Shown piece by piece: positions 50,453 through 63,120 of a DNA stretch of 64,000 nucleotides (the stretch's first letter is position 1; each line of letters begins with the position of its first letter). Under the pieces are notes generated by a model, which saw only the letters and a list, made by a program, of their open reading frames with translations, searched no databases and was not told where the DNA came from. The translations under genes and the position numbers were made by a program. The stretch comes from Prorocentrum cordatum (Eukaryota > Sar > Dinophyceae > Prorocentrales > Prorocentraceae), in assembly GCA_963575745.1 (NCBI GenBank), contig CAUYUJ010012136.1:230772-294771 (forward strand), in the 5' to 3' direction.

Positions 50453-50744
50453 ACCTCTGGCCTGACGCGCGATGGTCCTGGCCCAGAAGTCTGCAATGGC
50501 GCTGCCAGCAAGGACTCGCTGCAGCGCCTCTGCGCTGCTCTGGGGCGGGCTTGGCCTCAACGTGGAGAATCCGAGCCATGCCGGGTCCCACCCCACCCCC
50601 AGCCCCCGAGTTGGTCCCAGGCGAGCTGCCAGAGATCCGAGTGCGCCGACGTCGGAGGGAGCGCAGCTTCCCCCTGGGGGGGGGGGCGCCTTGTCGGTGG
50701 GCCCTGGCAGGGCTTGTCACCCCTGCCACAGAACATACACCTCT

Positions 50745-50895
50745 CGTCGGATAGGCGCCTCGCCCCCATGGACCTCCGTTTCCCTTCGCGAGCCGCTCCT
50801 CTTCAGGAGGGGGAAAGTCACACAGACACAATTGATCGCCGGCTCCCAGGAAAGCATAGGAGAACATCTGAAGTGGGGGGGAAAGTGAAAATTCA
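50745..50895 (+). repeat. Dispersed repeat Q, copy 2
   Basis: It matches 35565-35735 in order and spacing, from TCGGATAGGCGCCTCGCCCC to AACATCTGAAGTGGGGGGGA. Confidence 0.6.
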
Positions 50896-51057
50896 GATAT
50901 GGGGAATCGTGGGATTTGTGTGTATATTTGTGTGTTCCTGGCCCCCTTCACTCCTATGGGCCGCGACCCATGCAACCTCACCTGTCTGGCCCCGCCGCCC
51001 CGGCCAAAAGCTCACGCCGATTGCGGGCAAGGACGCCTGACGATGAGGGGGGATACC

Positions 51058-51222
51058 CCGGCGGGGGAGGGAGGGGGGAAGGAAGGGGGAAGGAAGGGGG
51101 AAGGAAGGAGGAGAGAGGGGGGAAGGAGGGGGGAGGGGGGGGGGGGGGAGGGGGGAAGGAGGGGGGGGAGGGGGGGGGGAAGAAGGGGGAGAGAGGGGGG
51201 GGAAGGAGGGGAGAGGAGCCAG
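51058..51222. repeat. G-rich (GGGGGA)n tract
   Basis: GGGGGAAGGAGG-type repeat with several runs of six or more G. It has G-quadruplex potential on the plus strand. Confidence 0.85.
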
Positions 51223-51592
51223 AAGGCGGAGGCCGCGTGCGCGCGGCCGTGGGACCTGAGCCACCGACCCCCACCGTTCGGCGCGCGCGCGCGCCTCGTC
51301 AGCTCCCTTACGTGATCATCACGCAGGGGATGCCGTGGTCGGCGCTTCGGTCGGAGGTGGGCAGACCTCCTACCCTGACACGTCGATTCGGGAATCGGCC
51401 GTTTGCGGTTCGCGAGAGGGCGTCGCGGCCGTCATTTCTGCGGGTCCAGGTCCGTCGGTTTCGGTCCCAGGCCGTTTTCACTCAGGGGAGGTTTACTAAA
51501 GGGAGGTTTGTCCACCGCCGATTCGGGGGAAGGCGCGGGTCTCGGCCAGATCTGGGCCACCGAAGGGGGCCCCACAAGCCCTCGCTGGAAGT

Positions 51593-51815
51593 CCGGCGTG
51601 TCCCTCTACAGGAGGAATGCTCAAGAATTGGCAGAATATAGTCGGGGGGCGATTTTTCTATTCTTTGTCATTGTTTTTGCGCATGTATTCAGAAACCCTC
51701 TGGCCTCCTGAGAAGTGGTCCGCGTCCTCGGAGAATGCTCGGGAAGCTCCTCGGATGACCAGAGGCCTTCCGAGCCTTCCGAAAAGGCTTGCTCCTCCTC
51801 TCGGGCCGAACGAGG
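51593..51815. mobile_element. Fused fragments of family A and family B elements
   Basis: CGGCGTGTCCCTCTACAGGA at 51596 is a family A left end with its AT-rich interior. At about 51675 it switches to CCCTCTGGCCTCCTGAGAAG, then GAGCCTTCCGAAAAGGCTTG, the right half of family B. Neither element is complete. Confidence 0.55.
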
Positions 51816-51819
51816 GTGG

Positions 51820-52135
51820 GGATGGGAAAGGGGGCAGTACGAAATCTGCTGCAAGCTGCAGCTGGTTTCGGCCCCGCCGCCGGGCCCATTCCTCGATACA
51901 TGGGCGCCTCCCGGCGCTAGGAGGCGCTGAGAAAATCAGCCACGTGAGCTGATTCTCTACCCTACCCTTTGCTATCCCCCCCTTACGTCCCCCCCCATAG
52001 GACGCTTCGCTGACGATTCTGAGTGTTCGCGTTTCGTTGCCCGAGGCGGTGCGCCGGACGGTCAGCAAGGAGCCGCGCATCTTTTTCAGACACTTTGAGC
52101 GGCTGCCGCCAGAGAGGATCACGGGACTGGAGTGT
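51820..52135. other. No recognised gene
   Basis: Nothing beyond short unsupported frames. Confidence 0.4.
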
Positions 52136-52139
52136 GCTT

Positions 52140-52775
52140 TTTGGGAGGAGGAGGCGGAGGAGGAGGAAGGATGGAAGGGGAGGAGGAGACGGAGGAGGAG
52201 GAGGAGGAGAAAATGAGGAGGAGGAGGAGGAGGAGGAGGAGGAGGAGGAGGAAGGATGGAGAGAGAGGAGCAGACGGAGGAGGAGGAGGAGGATGATGAA
52301 GAATGGAGGGGGAGGAGGAGACGGAGGAGGGAGGGGTCAGTGCGCGCATGATTCTCTCCTCGCTCCCCCACCCCGGGCGCACCGCCGAACGACGGGCAGC
52401 AGCGGGCCCCTTCCCCCCCCTCCCCTGCGCGGCCCTGGGCCGCCCGCCCGAGGTCGCACGCGGGCGCCTTCGTGGGCGGCGGGCTGGGCGCCGAGGCGCG
52501 GCGCCGAGGAGGGGGGAGGAGGAGGGAGGAGGAGGAGGGAGGAGGAGGAGGAGGAGGAAGGAGGAGGAGGAGGAGGAGGAGTAGGAGGGAGGAGGAGAAG
52601 AGAGGAGAAGAGAGGAGGAGGAGGAGGGGGGAGGAGGAGGAGGAGGAGGAGGAGGAGGAGAAAGGAGAAAGGAGGAGGAGGGAGGAGGAGGAGGAGAGGA
52701 GGAGGAGGAGGAGGAGGAGGAGGAGGAGGAGGGAGGAGGGAGGAGGAGGAGGAGGAGGAGGAGGAGGAGGAGGAC
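52140..52775. repeat. (GGA)n microsatellites
   Basis: GGA/GAG tracts at 52140-52330 and 52510-52775 flank a 180-bp GC-rich piece. The second tract joins the left edge of repeat L, as at 18.87-19.07 kb. Confidence 0.9.
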
Positions 52776-53215
52776 CGGTGTAAACGCAAGAGTCATCAAC
52801 GATTTTGGAATCAACCCTCTCTCCAAGCTCCCTTCGATTAGGCCCCTAGTACGGATTATTTCCACAGGGAACTGCCTCGTTGGAAGACAACCGTTTGAAG
52901 AAGACCCTGAAGCATGGCAAAATTTTGTTCTCGGGATTCCATCGCCACAGATCAACCTGACTGTGGCGTCTTAGCGATCCTGAATCGTGCCAGAACGCCG
53001 TTCCTGGGACTTCAGCACCGCGGATAAACGTAACTGTTGCACTCTCATGATCCACAATCCTTCCAAAACACCATTGTTGGTACGCTGACCATGGGAACCC
53101 GTGAAACTCGCCCGAGTGTTTAAAAAGAATGTGCACGACGCGAAGGCGAGTTTCACATTTTGAAAAGGTGTCGCCCTCAATCCGTGAACCTCTTGCAATT
53201 GTTCCCTACCTAGGC
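52776..53215 (+). repeat. Long dispersed repeat L, copy 2, left part
   Basis: It is collinear with 19071-19500: GTCATCAACGAT, CGTGCCAGAACGCCGTTCCT, TTGGTACGCTGA and the first 80-bp unit, ending at CTCTTGCAATTGTTCC. There it is interrupted by unrelated sequence and resumes at 54516. Confidence 0.7.
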
Positions 53216-54515
<1,300 letters not shown>

Positions 54516-55010
54516 CGGATTTGCGCGGCGCCCAGGCGAGAGCCACATGTTGAAAAGGAGCCGCCCTCAATCCGTGAGGCTCTTGCACATGTTTAGGACG
54601 AGTGTGCGCGGCGCGAAGGCGAGAGCCACATTTTGACAACGGCCCGCCCTCAATCCGTGAACCTCTTGCAATTGTTAAAAATCTGCGCGGCGCGAAGGCG
54701 AGAGCCACATGTTGAAAAGGAGCCGCCCTCATCTGTGAAACTCTTGCACAAGTTTAAGACGAATGTGCGCGGCGCCCAGGCGAGAGCCACATGTTAAAAG
54801 CGGCCCGCCCCCACTCTGTGAAGATCTTGCACATGTTTAGGACGAGTGTGCGCGGCGCGAATGCGAGAGCCACATTTTGACAACGGCCCGCCCTCCATCT
54901 GTGAAGCTGTTGTCAACGTTTGAGCTTCAGGGTCGTACATGGTGAGAACGTCTCAGGCGAAACGCCCGGCCCGTCCTAAAAACTTACCTCGGGGTGCAAC
55001 AGAGAGACGT
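54516..55010 (+). repeat. Long dispersed repeat L, copy 2, right part
   Basis: Five 80-bp units have GCGCGGCGC, GGCGAGAGCCACATGTTGAA and CCTCAATCCGTGA. The terminal CTCAGGCGAAACGC and GGGTGCAACAG block is as in copy 1. Confidence 0.7.
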
Positions 55011-55039
55011 TATTTATAAGGGAAAGGAGTGAAGGATAA

Positions 55040-55452
55040 GGAGAGGGAGGAGGAGGAGGAGGAGGAGGAGGAGGGAGGAGGGAGTTGGGAGGAGGAGGGC
55101 GGAGGAGGAGCGAGTAGGAGGAGGGAAGAGGGAGGGAGGAGGGGGAGGAGGGAGGAGGAGAAAAAGGAGGAGGAAGAGGAGGTGGAGGAGGAGGAGGAGC
55201 ACGAAAAGGAGAAGGAGCATGAGGGGAGGAGGGAGGAGGAGGAGGAGAGGAAGAGGAGGAGGAGAAGGAGGGAGGGAGAGAGGAGGAGGAGGGAGGAGGG
55301 AGGAGGGGAGGTGGGAGGAGGGAGGAGGGAGGAGGAGGAGGGAGGAAGGAGGAGGGAGGAGGGAGGAGGGGAGGAGGGAGGAGGGAGGAGGAGGAGGGAG
55401 GAGGAGGAGGAGGGAGGAGGAGGAGGAGGAGGAGGAGGAGGAGGAGAATGGG
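55040..55452. repeat. (GGA)n microsatellite at LINE-B 3' side
   Basis: Over 400 bp of GGA/GAGG repeat. In the LINE-B orientation it is (TCC)n downstream of the 3' untranslated region. Confidence 0.9.
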
Positions 55453-55760
55453 AATGGGAATGTCAGTTCACTAAGTGAGAGGAAAACGGCCTTACACCTG
55501 GGGGGACGACCGTGCTGACCCTTGACGAGCGGCCTTTTTCAGCTCTGCTGAGGACCTTCGGCCACATTCTTCGGTCAATTCGGTTTAAATGCTCCTCCCC
55601 AGTGCCTGTGGCCTGACGTCGACACGGCTTGTGAAGCTCGCTCGCTCGCCTGCTGGAGAAGGAGCCACAGACCTGGCAAAACCACAGATTCAGCTTAACC
55701 GACACATTCATAATGTGAGTGTATTGGACCCAGCCCCCCCGCTAAATGAAGTTTTAACAC
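55453..55760 (-). other. Probable 3' untranslated region of LINE-B
   Basis: About 300 bp lie between the last LINE-B stop and the TCC tract (in element orientation). No frame of note was found. Confidence 0.4.
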
Positions 55761-57408
55761 CTACAGGCTTAGTGTTATAACACGCCCATTCAAAACCAGG
55801 GGACTGAAACACGGGCTCGTTTTCCATTGCAGGGCGGTGGCCTGCGTAGCAAATCCAAAACACCTGAGGCACCGCAGGGCCCCTTCGTCTAAGGAATGGC
55901 TGGTGATAAAATTAGCTACATCTCTCACTGACGGAGGTTGAGGAGGAGGAGGAGGAGGAGGAGGAGGAGGAGGAGGAGGAGGAGGAGGAGGGGGAGACGG
56001 TGCATCCTGTTTCCTCATCGCGTCTCCCGCCTCGAAGCTGTCGAGAGTCGAACGGAGCAGCTCATGACGCACAGGGTATGCCTGTCGCCCAACTTCATGC
56101 AGCCGCTGCCTATCACCTGCTGGAGCTCGTACACCCAGGGCTGCATCACCCACAAGTGCATCCACGGCGGTGTTGCCTAACACTTGCCACGACTCTGCTT
56201 TCTTATCCACGATATGCTCGCCCGTCAGGTGCGAGTGAATAAAATCGACCTGGAAATCTGAACTGCTGCGGTGCTGTAGAAGTATGCCAACCTGCGCCCA
56301 CAAGTCACCGTCAGGACCACTGGGGTGAATACACTTGGCCAAACACCACCCGTCGTACACAGACTTACAATCCGTAGTGCACCGAACATGACCGTGAGAT
56401 GCAAGCACAGGAAGCCACAGTGCCTTGAGTTCTCCACGCGCAACAGTCTGACGCGTGCCTGCAAGGCCTCCGACACCAAAGGCATCTATGACCAGCGGCT
56501 GAAACTCGCTGATCACCACGATGCCCACAGCAACCCGTCGTGTCCTTGGGTCCGCCGTGTCGGGCCCCCCGCTGGCGTCTCCGAAGATCAGCGTCGGCGC
56601 GTCGGCCGTGCCGTGTGGCAAGCACTGCGGGCCGAAGCTGTTGATGCCGTCGTAGCCCCAGTCGTCGCTGAACCGCGGGCTAGGCATGAGAGTCCAATCC
56701 TTGGGTATGAGGCCTCTCAGCCAAAAACATGGCGTCTGCTCGTGCTGCGCACAAGCCTTGGGCACTATGCAGTCGCTCTGAGAATAAGCTGGAGATCCAC
56801 TATTGCACCTGCAAATCCAGGCCCTGTGGAAAGAAGTCTCCCGCTCCTCCCCACAGCGATCGCAGATATCCAGACCTTCTGCGTAGTGGTTCGTGGGCTT
56901 GACGTACTGGTCTGCCTTGCGCGCCTTGGTCCACGAGCCTCCTACCGCCACCGACAGCATGATGCCTGTCAACCTCTTGCCAGCGGGTCGAACCTGGGCG
57001 AGGCGCGCCAGCAGTCGCCGATACGAGAAGCAATCGGTGCCGAATCTGAGGCCCTCTCCGCCGAAGTGCTGCTCAGCGCCGAGCCAGATCGGAGCCATCG
57101 CTGCATCCTTCACCTCGTCCAATAAGTCGCGAAATGATGCCATGTCGATGGCCTCGACGCCCGAGAAGTTGCAGCCGGGGAGCTCCCAGCTGGCGTCACC
57201 TGGAGGGTCCCAGGCTGTGGGGGATCTCGGCGCCCACTGAAACTCCAAAATGTGGTTGATGATGGCCCCCATGGGTCCACGAATATGCCGTGACCTGTGG
57301 TTGGGCGCCATCCGCTCGAGCTTGCTACGCAATTTCGGCCACGCCTGTCGGTTACTGGCACGGACCTCAGGATGCGCATGCCAGTTCTTCAGCCACATGG
57401 AGAAGGTA
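55761..57408 (-). pseudogene. LINE-B ORF2 part 5: zinc knuckle, RNase H and C-terminal Cys motif
   Basis: It follows the TAG in the same frame. The CCHC knuckle CDRCGEERETSFHRAWICRC is next to the RNase H domain. The four acidic positions are IFGDASGG, ARGELKAL, CTTDCKSV and NTAVDALVGDA, so the fold looks complete. HSHLTGEH supplies the conserved His. A poly-Pro run then corresponds to a (GGA)n tract (55938-55992 on the plus strand). The C terminus has LRCLRCFGFAT and KTSPC, parallel to the LINE-A Cys motif, and ends at 55761. Confidence 0.8.
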
Positions 57409-57410
57409 AG

Positions 57411-58199
57411 CTACGTGAATCGTGCTGCGGGGTCCTGGCCGTGTGCCTCGAGCTCCAACATGGTCGTGAGGCACCTGCCCATGGTCTTGGCATGGCATGC
57501 CGCTCCAAGGCGCCTCCTGTAATTGACAAGCTCTTGCCCCGTGACACCGAACGCTTGGAACCCGTAACTTCCCGCTGCCTGTGCACCTTGCCTCTCCAGT
57601 CGTGACGTGAGCTGTGGCCTGCGCAGCGTCCTCACAAACTTGACTACCTTCTCGTGCCTGGCGAGGTGCTTCAATTTCCGTTTGCGCCTCTCACCTCTCG
57701 CATGGCGTCGCCCTCTTCCGAGGCCGATGCCTAGATATGATGTGTGCCGAGCCGCTGCGACCAGCGCTCCACGAAGTCTGAGAGCCCGAGCAATCTTCTT
57801 AGCGTCTGAGAATTTCGAACAAACAATAACCGATTTACCTGCCAGCTTCAGGCCCTGCTGCTGAAGACCACGCGCCGTGTCAATCACACAGCTGACTAAG
57901 TCTCGCTTGACCTGCTGCTGGGAGCCCTTGGTGGACTGCGAAATATCATCAATCCATACTCGGTGCGAGCACCGAACGTGTGCTGTGCAAACTTTGTCCA
58001 TCACAAAGTACGTAAGTATGCGAGCACATCTGGTGCCCGACCGTAGGCCTTGAATGATACTGCATGTCGGTTCGGAGGCCTTCGAATATGAATCAACGTG
58101 ATACAAAGAACGTGGGCGCGCGCATTGCAATATCTCAAGGAAGAGGACCACGGGCGGGAACTCAAAAGACGGATAGCTGCAACGACCAATTTGAGCCAA
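57411..58199 (-). pseudogene. LINE-B ORF2 part 4: reverse transcriptase, C-terminal half and thumb
   Basis: Motif B is IIQGLRSGTRCARI and motif C is VWIDDISQ. KSVIVCSKFSDAKKIARAL and TSYLGIGLGRGRRHARGERR follow, then a basic thumb region. It ends at TAG 57413-57411 in the middle of apparently continuous coding, since the same frame goes on with LTFSMWLKNW. Confidence 0.8.
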
Positions 58200-58975
58200 A
58201 ACATGTTATCGTAGTACCCGGCGATATCGACCAACGAGTGCCCGTGCGAAATGCCCAGAACCCCCGCAGTCTCTTCGTCCAGGATACGCCTGAACGCCTC
58301 ACCGAGCGACGAGTTACTCCTGACCGCGGCGTCCAAGTGGGGCTCAGACCGAGACGAGCAGGAACGGACCCACGGCTCGCGACTCATACTCCACACCCTC
58401 GACAACATCGAGATGAGGCCGATGGCGCGGCCCCCTGACACCTTCTTGGGGAGCAACCGACCTATGACCAACATGGTCTGCGCTGGCCACGCCAAGAGGC
58501 GCTGAATCGAGTTGAGCAAGAACGCCAGCTCCTCGAGGCCCTGGTCGGGGAGCCTCTCCATGTCGCAAGGCGTGAGACGGTCGACGCCCATTCCAGCCTT
58601 AGATTTCATTGCCTTCAAGGCTTTCCGAAGATCGGGGACCTCAAGGACGGGAAGAGGATCAGTGTTCAAGACGGCCTCCCGAGCCACCTCCAGAACGTTG
58701 CCTGAAGCCTCGGGGGGGTCAGCGATAGGCGTAGCCCATTTACGATGCCACCTCCTAGCCTTGCAGTCTATTATATCCTTCGGGTGAAAGACAACATCTG
58801 CGCCGTCGAAGATTTCCAAGGCTGGCACAGGATCGTGACGCATGGCCCTACGGAGGCCTCCCAGACCAGCCTCGGAAACAGCCCAATCACGAAACTCACG
58901 AATGGATTCACTCACAGCTCGCCGTTGGGCCCGCTTCATAACCTCATCCGAAAACTTGGCAAAATCCTGCAGCAT
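58165..58975 (-). pseudogene. LINE-B ORF2 part 3: reverse transcriptase, N-terminal half
   Basis: MLQDFAKFSDEVMKRAQRRA starts the piece. Fingers follow: KSKAGMGVDRLTPCDMERLP, GRLLPKKVSGGRAIGLIS, and motif A SLVDIAGYYDNMFWLKL. As in LINE-A the motif has YY after the Asp. A -1 shift near 58170 moves the frame before motif B. Confidence 0.8.
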
Positions 58976-59265
58976 CTGGACGGGGCAAGACTGAATAGCA
59001 GAAAGTGCACTGACCCATTCAGACCACGGCGGCTCAAAGCCCTCCCGTTATGAACTAGCTCAGGTCGGTCTTCATTAAGGTGCGCACATGCTTGCTCTAA
59101 CCGTCGCTGCTGATCCTTACCATTGTCACGAAGTCGGTGACGAGCAAGCGCACTCAAGACGGCGTGGAGACGGGCCCACCAACCCGCAAGCACGTCGCGA
59201 AGGGGGGTGACCCGAGCCTCATCGGAGATCATGACCTCCTGCGCCAGGAAGACGGGCGTGGAGGC
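58936..59265 (-). pseudogene. LINE-B ORF2 part 2: linker
   Basis: It reads STPVFLAQEVMISDEARVTP, then GWWARLHAVLSALARHRLRD, and LNEDRPELVHN. It is helical and protein-like, and connects the endonuclease to the reverse transcriptase. It is left again by a -1 shift near 58960. Confidence 0.55.
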
Positions 59266-61085
59266 TCTGCGGGGCCCACGGGGACCCGGATGCCCATAAT
59301 GCTGACAAATAGTGCCTTTACCGCCGAGACCCAAGACGCGTACATCCCCGAGACGGTGATCACGCTGGCCTGGTTCTCCTGCAACGCGGCGGAGTCCAGG
59401 ATGCACGGAGGGAGGGAAGAAGGAGAGACAAAACAGAGATCTACAGAGGCACGCTCGGCCTCCCACACCTCCAAGGGCATGCTGTACGAGGGTTCAGCCT
59501 TGTGACTGTCATCGGGGGGCTGGGTCAACCTCGAATTAATATCGGAGCTAACTTGCCCACCTTCGGGCGCGGCGGGATCCCCGCGGTTCCCAACCGGCCC
59601 CCCCGAACCGCTCGGCTTCCGCAGAGACCCCGAGGAGCACCCGCTTCCACCAGCATCCTCCGAGGGGTGAGGGCTAGCCACCGAGCCTATACAAACCGAA
59701 GACGCACTCTGCTCAACCTGCTTGTTGCCAGGTTCGCCGAGTGCCACATCAGAACAAAAAATTAACTCGTGGGCCCAAGGGCCCTCTTCGGAACAGTTGG
59801 AGGCCTCTTCGAGATCCAGCGCAGGCGGGGCGGGCACAACATGGGGCTCCTCAGGGCCAAGGGCCTCACTGGGGTGCTCACTTCTCCTGCCAACCTTCTT
59901 TTTCTCGTCAAGAGCCTCCAAACAATCGCTGAACATGGCGTTGCAACGCTCGTCTCTAGCCTGAGCTGAAGACTGACTAGTGAGAGCACGCTGCTGGCGG
60001 GCTCTGCTAGCCTTGGAGTGAGGATATGGTTCTTGCCCTGGCCGAGGTACATGCGGCAACTTGGCAGCTATGGACAACACTCGTGTTAGTAGCTGGTCGC
60101 CCGTCTGCCGAAACTGCACCTTCAGACCCATGTGGGTTTGCCATGGAACCGCCTCCAGTGGTTGAACAGACTTGACGAAGGAGAGCGCGGATGTGGAACA
60201 TACAATGTAATCAATATGTGAGCCACTAGGGCCCGCGTTGCATGTGCATTGAACCTCAGCGGTGAGTGCGCGGCCGCCAACCCTGCTCACGAAATCGGAC
60301 TTCGCGAGCGCGGCCGCGCTGACATTGAAATCAGCAATCACCGCCCATGGAACCTGCAACGACAACAGCAGTCCTCCCAACTTGCGGAAGCAAGAGATGT
60401 TGGCTCCGCGGAGCCCGATGCTGCTATGCCCGTAGAAGGCGATCAGCGCGAAAGCGTAGCCCTTCATGTGGACAACCGTTGCCTTGGAACCGCCCGCTAC
60501 AGTCTCACGTTCATGCTGGAGCGCCGTCGTCTCGGCCAGTGCCAGCGAGTGGACTTGAAGGTGCCCCCGAGCGAGCATCCACTCCCCACCTTCATTCGCA
60601 TGTCCACTCAAGGACGAGGCCGATGTCCTCGACGCTGCAGGTCGAGCTGGCGTGGCGAACAATCTCAAGCCTCGCTTCCTCGCAGCTGCATCATGCTTGC
60701 GTAAGTCTGCATTGCCCACGTGTGTCTCAACGAAGGCGAACATTTGTACTTGCTTGCGCTGATCATCCATGAACGTCCAAATGCGGTCGCCCATGCATGT
60801 GATGTTGCCAAACACCAAGGTCGACACCCCCTCGTCCCTGGTGACATGCGGCAAAGATGGAGATGGAGAGGTACTTGTTCCAGTCGTCGAGCTCGCCCTT
60901 GAGCTGCTTGACTGGCGCGACCTGCAGGAGGGGGCACGGGCGCTGGCCGAAGACTCAGCACTGGGAGAACGCCACAACTTAGCAGGCATCGGAGTCGTGG
61001 CCGATGACGCGTAATCTGGCAAGCTTCCTGAAGCCACTGACGCCGAGAACAACTCACCACTATCCTCGGACGCCTCGGCCTTGAG
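59229..61085 (-). pseudogene. LINE-B ORF2 part 1: APE-like endonuclease
   Basis: It is in frame with ORF1 directly after the TGA, and no ATG precedes the domain. Endonuclease motifs are FGNITCMGD, FAFVETHVG (the Glu), VIADFNVS (the D-x-N), SGSHIDYIVCS and QTHMGLKVQF (the His). A linker of about 200 residues rich in Ser, Glu and Gly follows. Near 59260 the meaningful frame shifts by -1, and this frame ends in an Arg/Ser tail. Confidence 0.75.
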
Positions 61086-62159
61086 TCACTTGCTGGCCTG
61101 CGCGCCCGCCGAAGGTCCCTCTGCTGGCCCCTCGCCGACGCCCTTGCCGTTGCTCTTACCCTTGCGCGAAGCGGCCTTGGCCGTTTCTGCTGCAATCTTG
61201 GCCTGGGAGATCTTGGCCGCCTCAGCACGGATGGCCGCCTCCCTCTCCTCACGGGCACGCTTGGCCTCTGGGGCCTCAGCCGCCGCTGGGGAGGCGTCTG
61301 CGGCTTGGGCGGGGCCGGCTCCACTGCCGTCCTCTCCGCCCGCAGGAACCTGCGCCGTCTCCTCCTCAGCGGTTGGCTCCGCGCGCCTCCTCTTGCGGAG
61401 CCTCTCGTTGACCGTGGCCTTGACCTCCGCGGCCTTCTCGAGCCACTTCTTGATCTCGGCCTCGCGGTTGCCCAACAGCTCGCGCGCACCCTCGAGCTCC
61501 TTCTTGAGCTTCATCATGGCCTGCTTTTCGCCCTCTTCGAAGCCCTCAAGGTCCTCGAAGAGCTTCTCGTCCCAAGACAGATTGAGCTTCGGTCCGATAG
61601 CTCCTCCCGCAGCTTCGGCACCTACGCCCTCTGCCGCCGCCAGGTGCATGACGGCCTCCTTCCTCGCAGCCGTGGCGACCACGAGAGCCTGCGCCGCGGT
61701 GGCCTCCTTGGCTTCTGCGGCGGCCAAGGCCCCGCGCAACCGTACCACCGACTTGACTGCCTGGTCGTGCTTGGTCTCGGCGTCCCTGAGGGCGGCGTCC
61801 GCCCTGCGGGCATGCTCGACGGACGACGCCGTGAGGGCCGTAGCCTGTTGGGGCTGCAGCCTGGCCAGCTCCGCCTCCAGGGTCGCCTTCAGCACTGGGT
61901 CCGTCGCAGCAGCAATGGCCGTCCTCAGCAAGTCAGGGACTGACGGCTTCAGGATTGACTTGGGTTTCGCCTCGTCCGTGTCGGCAAGCTTGTTGTCTTC
62001 GAACGACACAGAGCGGTCACGAGATTGCGACCTAGGACGGTGAAGGCGAACTTGACGACTGCATCGAAGACACCGTCGATCTCGCTGCAGTAGCTTGGTA
62101 TTCCATTCTGTCGTGCCACAACCATTGCACTTGGACCATAATCGATCTGTTCCTGCCAT
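61086..62159 (-). CDS. LINE-B ORF1 protein (zinc finger plus coiled coil)
   Basis: About 357 residues from the ATG at 62159-62157. A Cys4 finger lies at residues 8-33 (W8, C11, C14, C30, C33; LWSKCNGCG and DRRCLRC). Arg/Ser-rich residues 34-50 follow, then long Ala/Glu/Lys helices (about 75-180 and 205-250), and a second Ala/Glu/Lys helix near 300-335. The protein probably binds the element RNA. The frame is open upstream to 63272, but only through GGA/TCC repeat. It ends in a TGA at 61088-61086. The next codon, CTC, begins the endonuclease ORF in the same frame with no further stop. Confidence 0.75.
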   Translation of the reverse strand: MAGTDRLWSKCNGCGTTEWNTKLLQRDRRCLRCSRQVRLHRPRSQSRDRSVSFEDNKLADTDEAKPKSILKPSVPDLLRTAIAAATDPVLKATLEAELARLQPQQATALTASSVEHARRADAALRDAETKHDQAVKSVVRLRGALAAAEAKEATAAQALVVATAARKEAVMHLAAAEGVGAEAAGGAIGPKLNLSWDEKLFEDLEGFEEGEKQAMMKLKKELEGARELLGNREAEIKKWLEKAAEVKATVNERLRKRRRAEPTAEEETAQVPAGGEDGSGAGPAQAADASPAAAEAPEAKRAREEREAAIRAEAAKISQAKIAAETAKAASRKGKSNGKGVGEGPAEGPSAGAQASK

Positions 62160-62309
62160 GCCTCTGCTTAGCCGCCGCAGCTGCCTGCCTCCTGCGGCAG
62201 GCGGTGCGGCGCCCCTCAAGCGGTGCGCGGAAGCGCAGAGGCGAGCACGGGCGGGCTGTGGTAGGGTGCGAAAATCCCCAGGTACCCTAACCCTCCCGCT
62301 CGTGCCCAG

Positions 62310-63120
62310 ATTGCTTGAGGGAGGAGGAGGAGGAGGAGGAGGAGGAGGAGGAGGAGGAGGAGGAGGAGGAGGAGGAGGAGGAGGAGGAGGCGGAGGCGGA
62401 GGCGGAGGAGGCGGGAGGAGGAGGAGGGAGGAGGAGGAGGAGGAGGAGGAGGAGGAGGAGCAGGAGCAGGAGGAGGGGGGAGGGGGAGGGGGAGGGAGGC
62501 GATTGGGAGGGGGAGGGAGGGGCGGCTCCGGGATGAGCCGGGGGGAGCGGCGTGGAGGAGGACGAGGGGGCGAGGGATGAGGGGACTCGGGGGCGAGGGG
62601 TGGGAGGAGTGCCGGGCGGAGGAGCAGGATCAGCGGAAGTGGGACGACGAGAGGGAGGATGGGACGATAGCCCGCCGCCGCCGCGCGCAGGCCGCCCCGC
62701 GCCTGTGGGAGCTGCTCTGGGGCTGCGCCGCCCAGGACCCCGCCCTGAGCAGGAGGAGACGGGAGGAGGAGGAAGAGCAACATTACCAGGAGGCGGAGGA
62801 GGAGGAGGAGGAAACACAACATCAGGAGCAGGAGGAGGAGAAGGAGGAGGAGGAGTAGGAGGATGAGGAGGAAGAGGAGGAGGAGGAGGAGGAGGAGGAG
62901 AAGGAGGAGGAGGAGGAGTTGGAGGAGGAGGAGGAGGAGGAGGAGGAGGAGGCGGAGGAGGAGGAGGAGGAGAGGAGGACATGGAATTGAGGGGGAGAAG
63001 GAGGAGAAGGAGGGGAGGAGAGGAACAGGAAAAGGAGGCGGGGCAGTAGGAGGAGGGGAGCAGTAGGAGGAGGAGGAGGTGGAGGAGGAGGAGGAGGAGG
63101 AGGAGGAGGAGGCGAGGGGG
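62310..63120. repeat. (GGA)n microsatellites upstream of LINE-B
   Basis: GGA/GCGGAG tracts lie at 62318-62480 and 62760-63120, with a GC-rich piece between. They keep frames open upstream of ORF1 on the minus strand. Confidence 0.9.

Larger units (their letters stand above)
55761..62159 (-). mobile_element. LINE-B, non-LTR retrotransposon (broken)
   Basis: The domain order matches LINE-A but the sequence is very different, so it is a separate family of the same broad group. It carries an in-frame TGA between ORF1 and ORF2, three frame breaks near 59260, 58960 and 58170, and one TAG at 57411. Each break needs one extra base to restore the frame. All RNase H catalytic residues remain. Confidence 0.9.
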
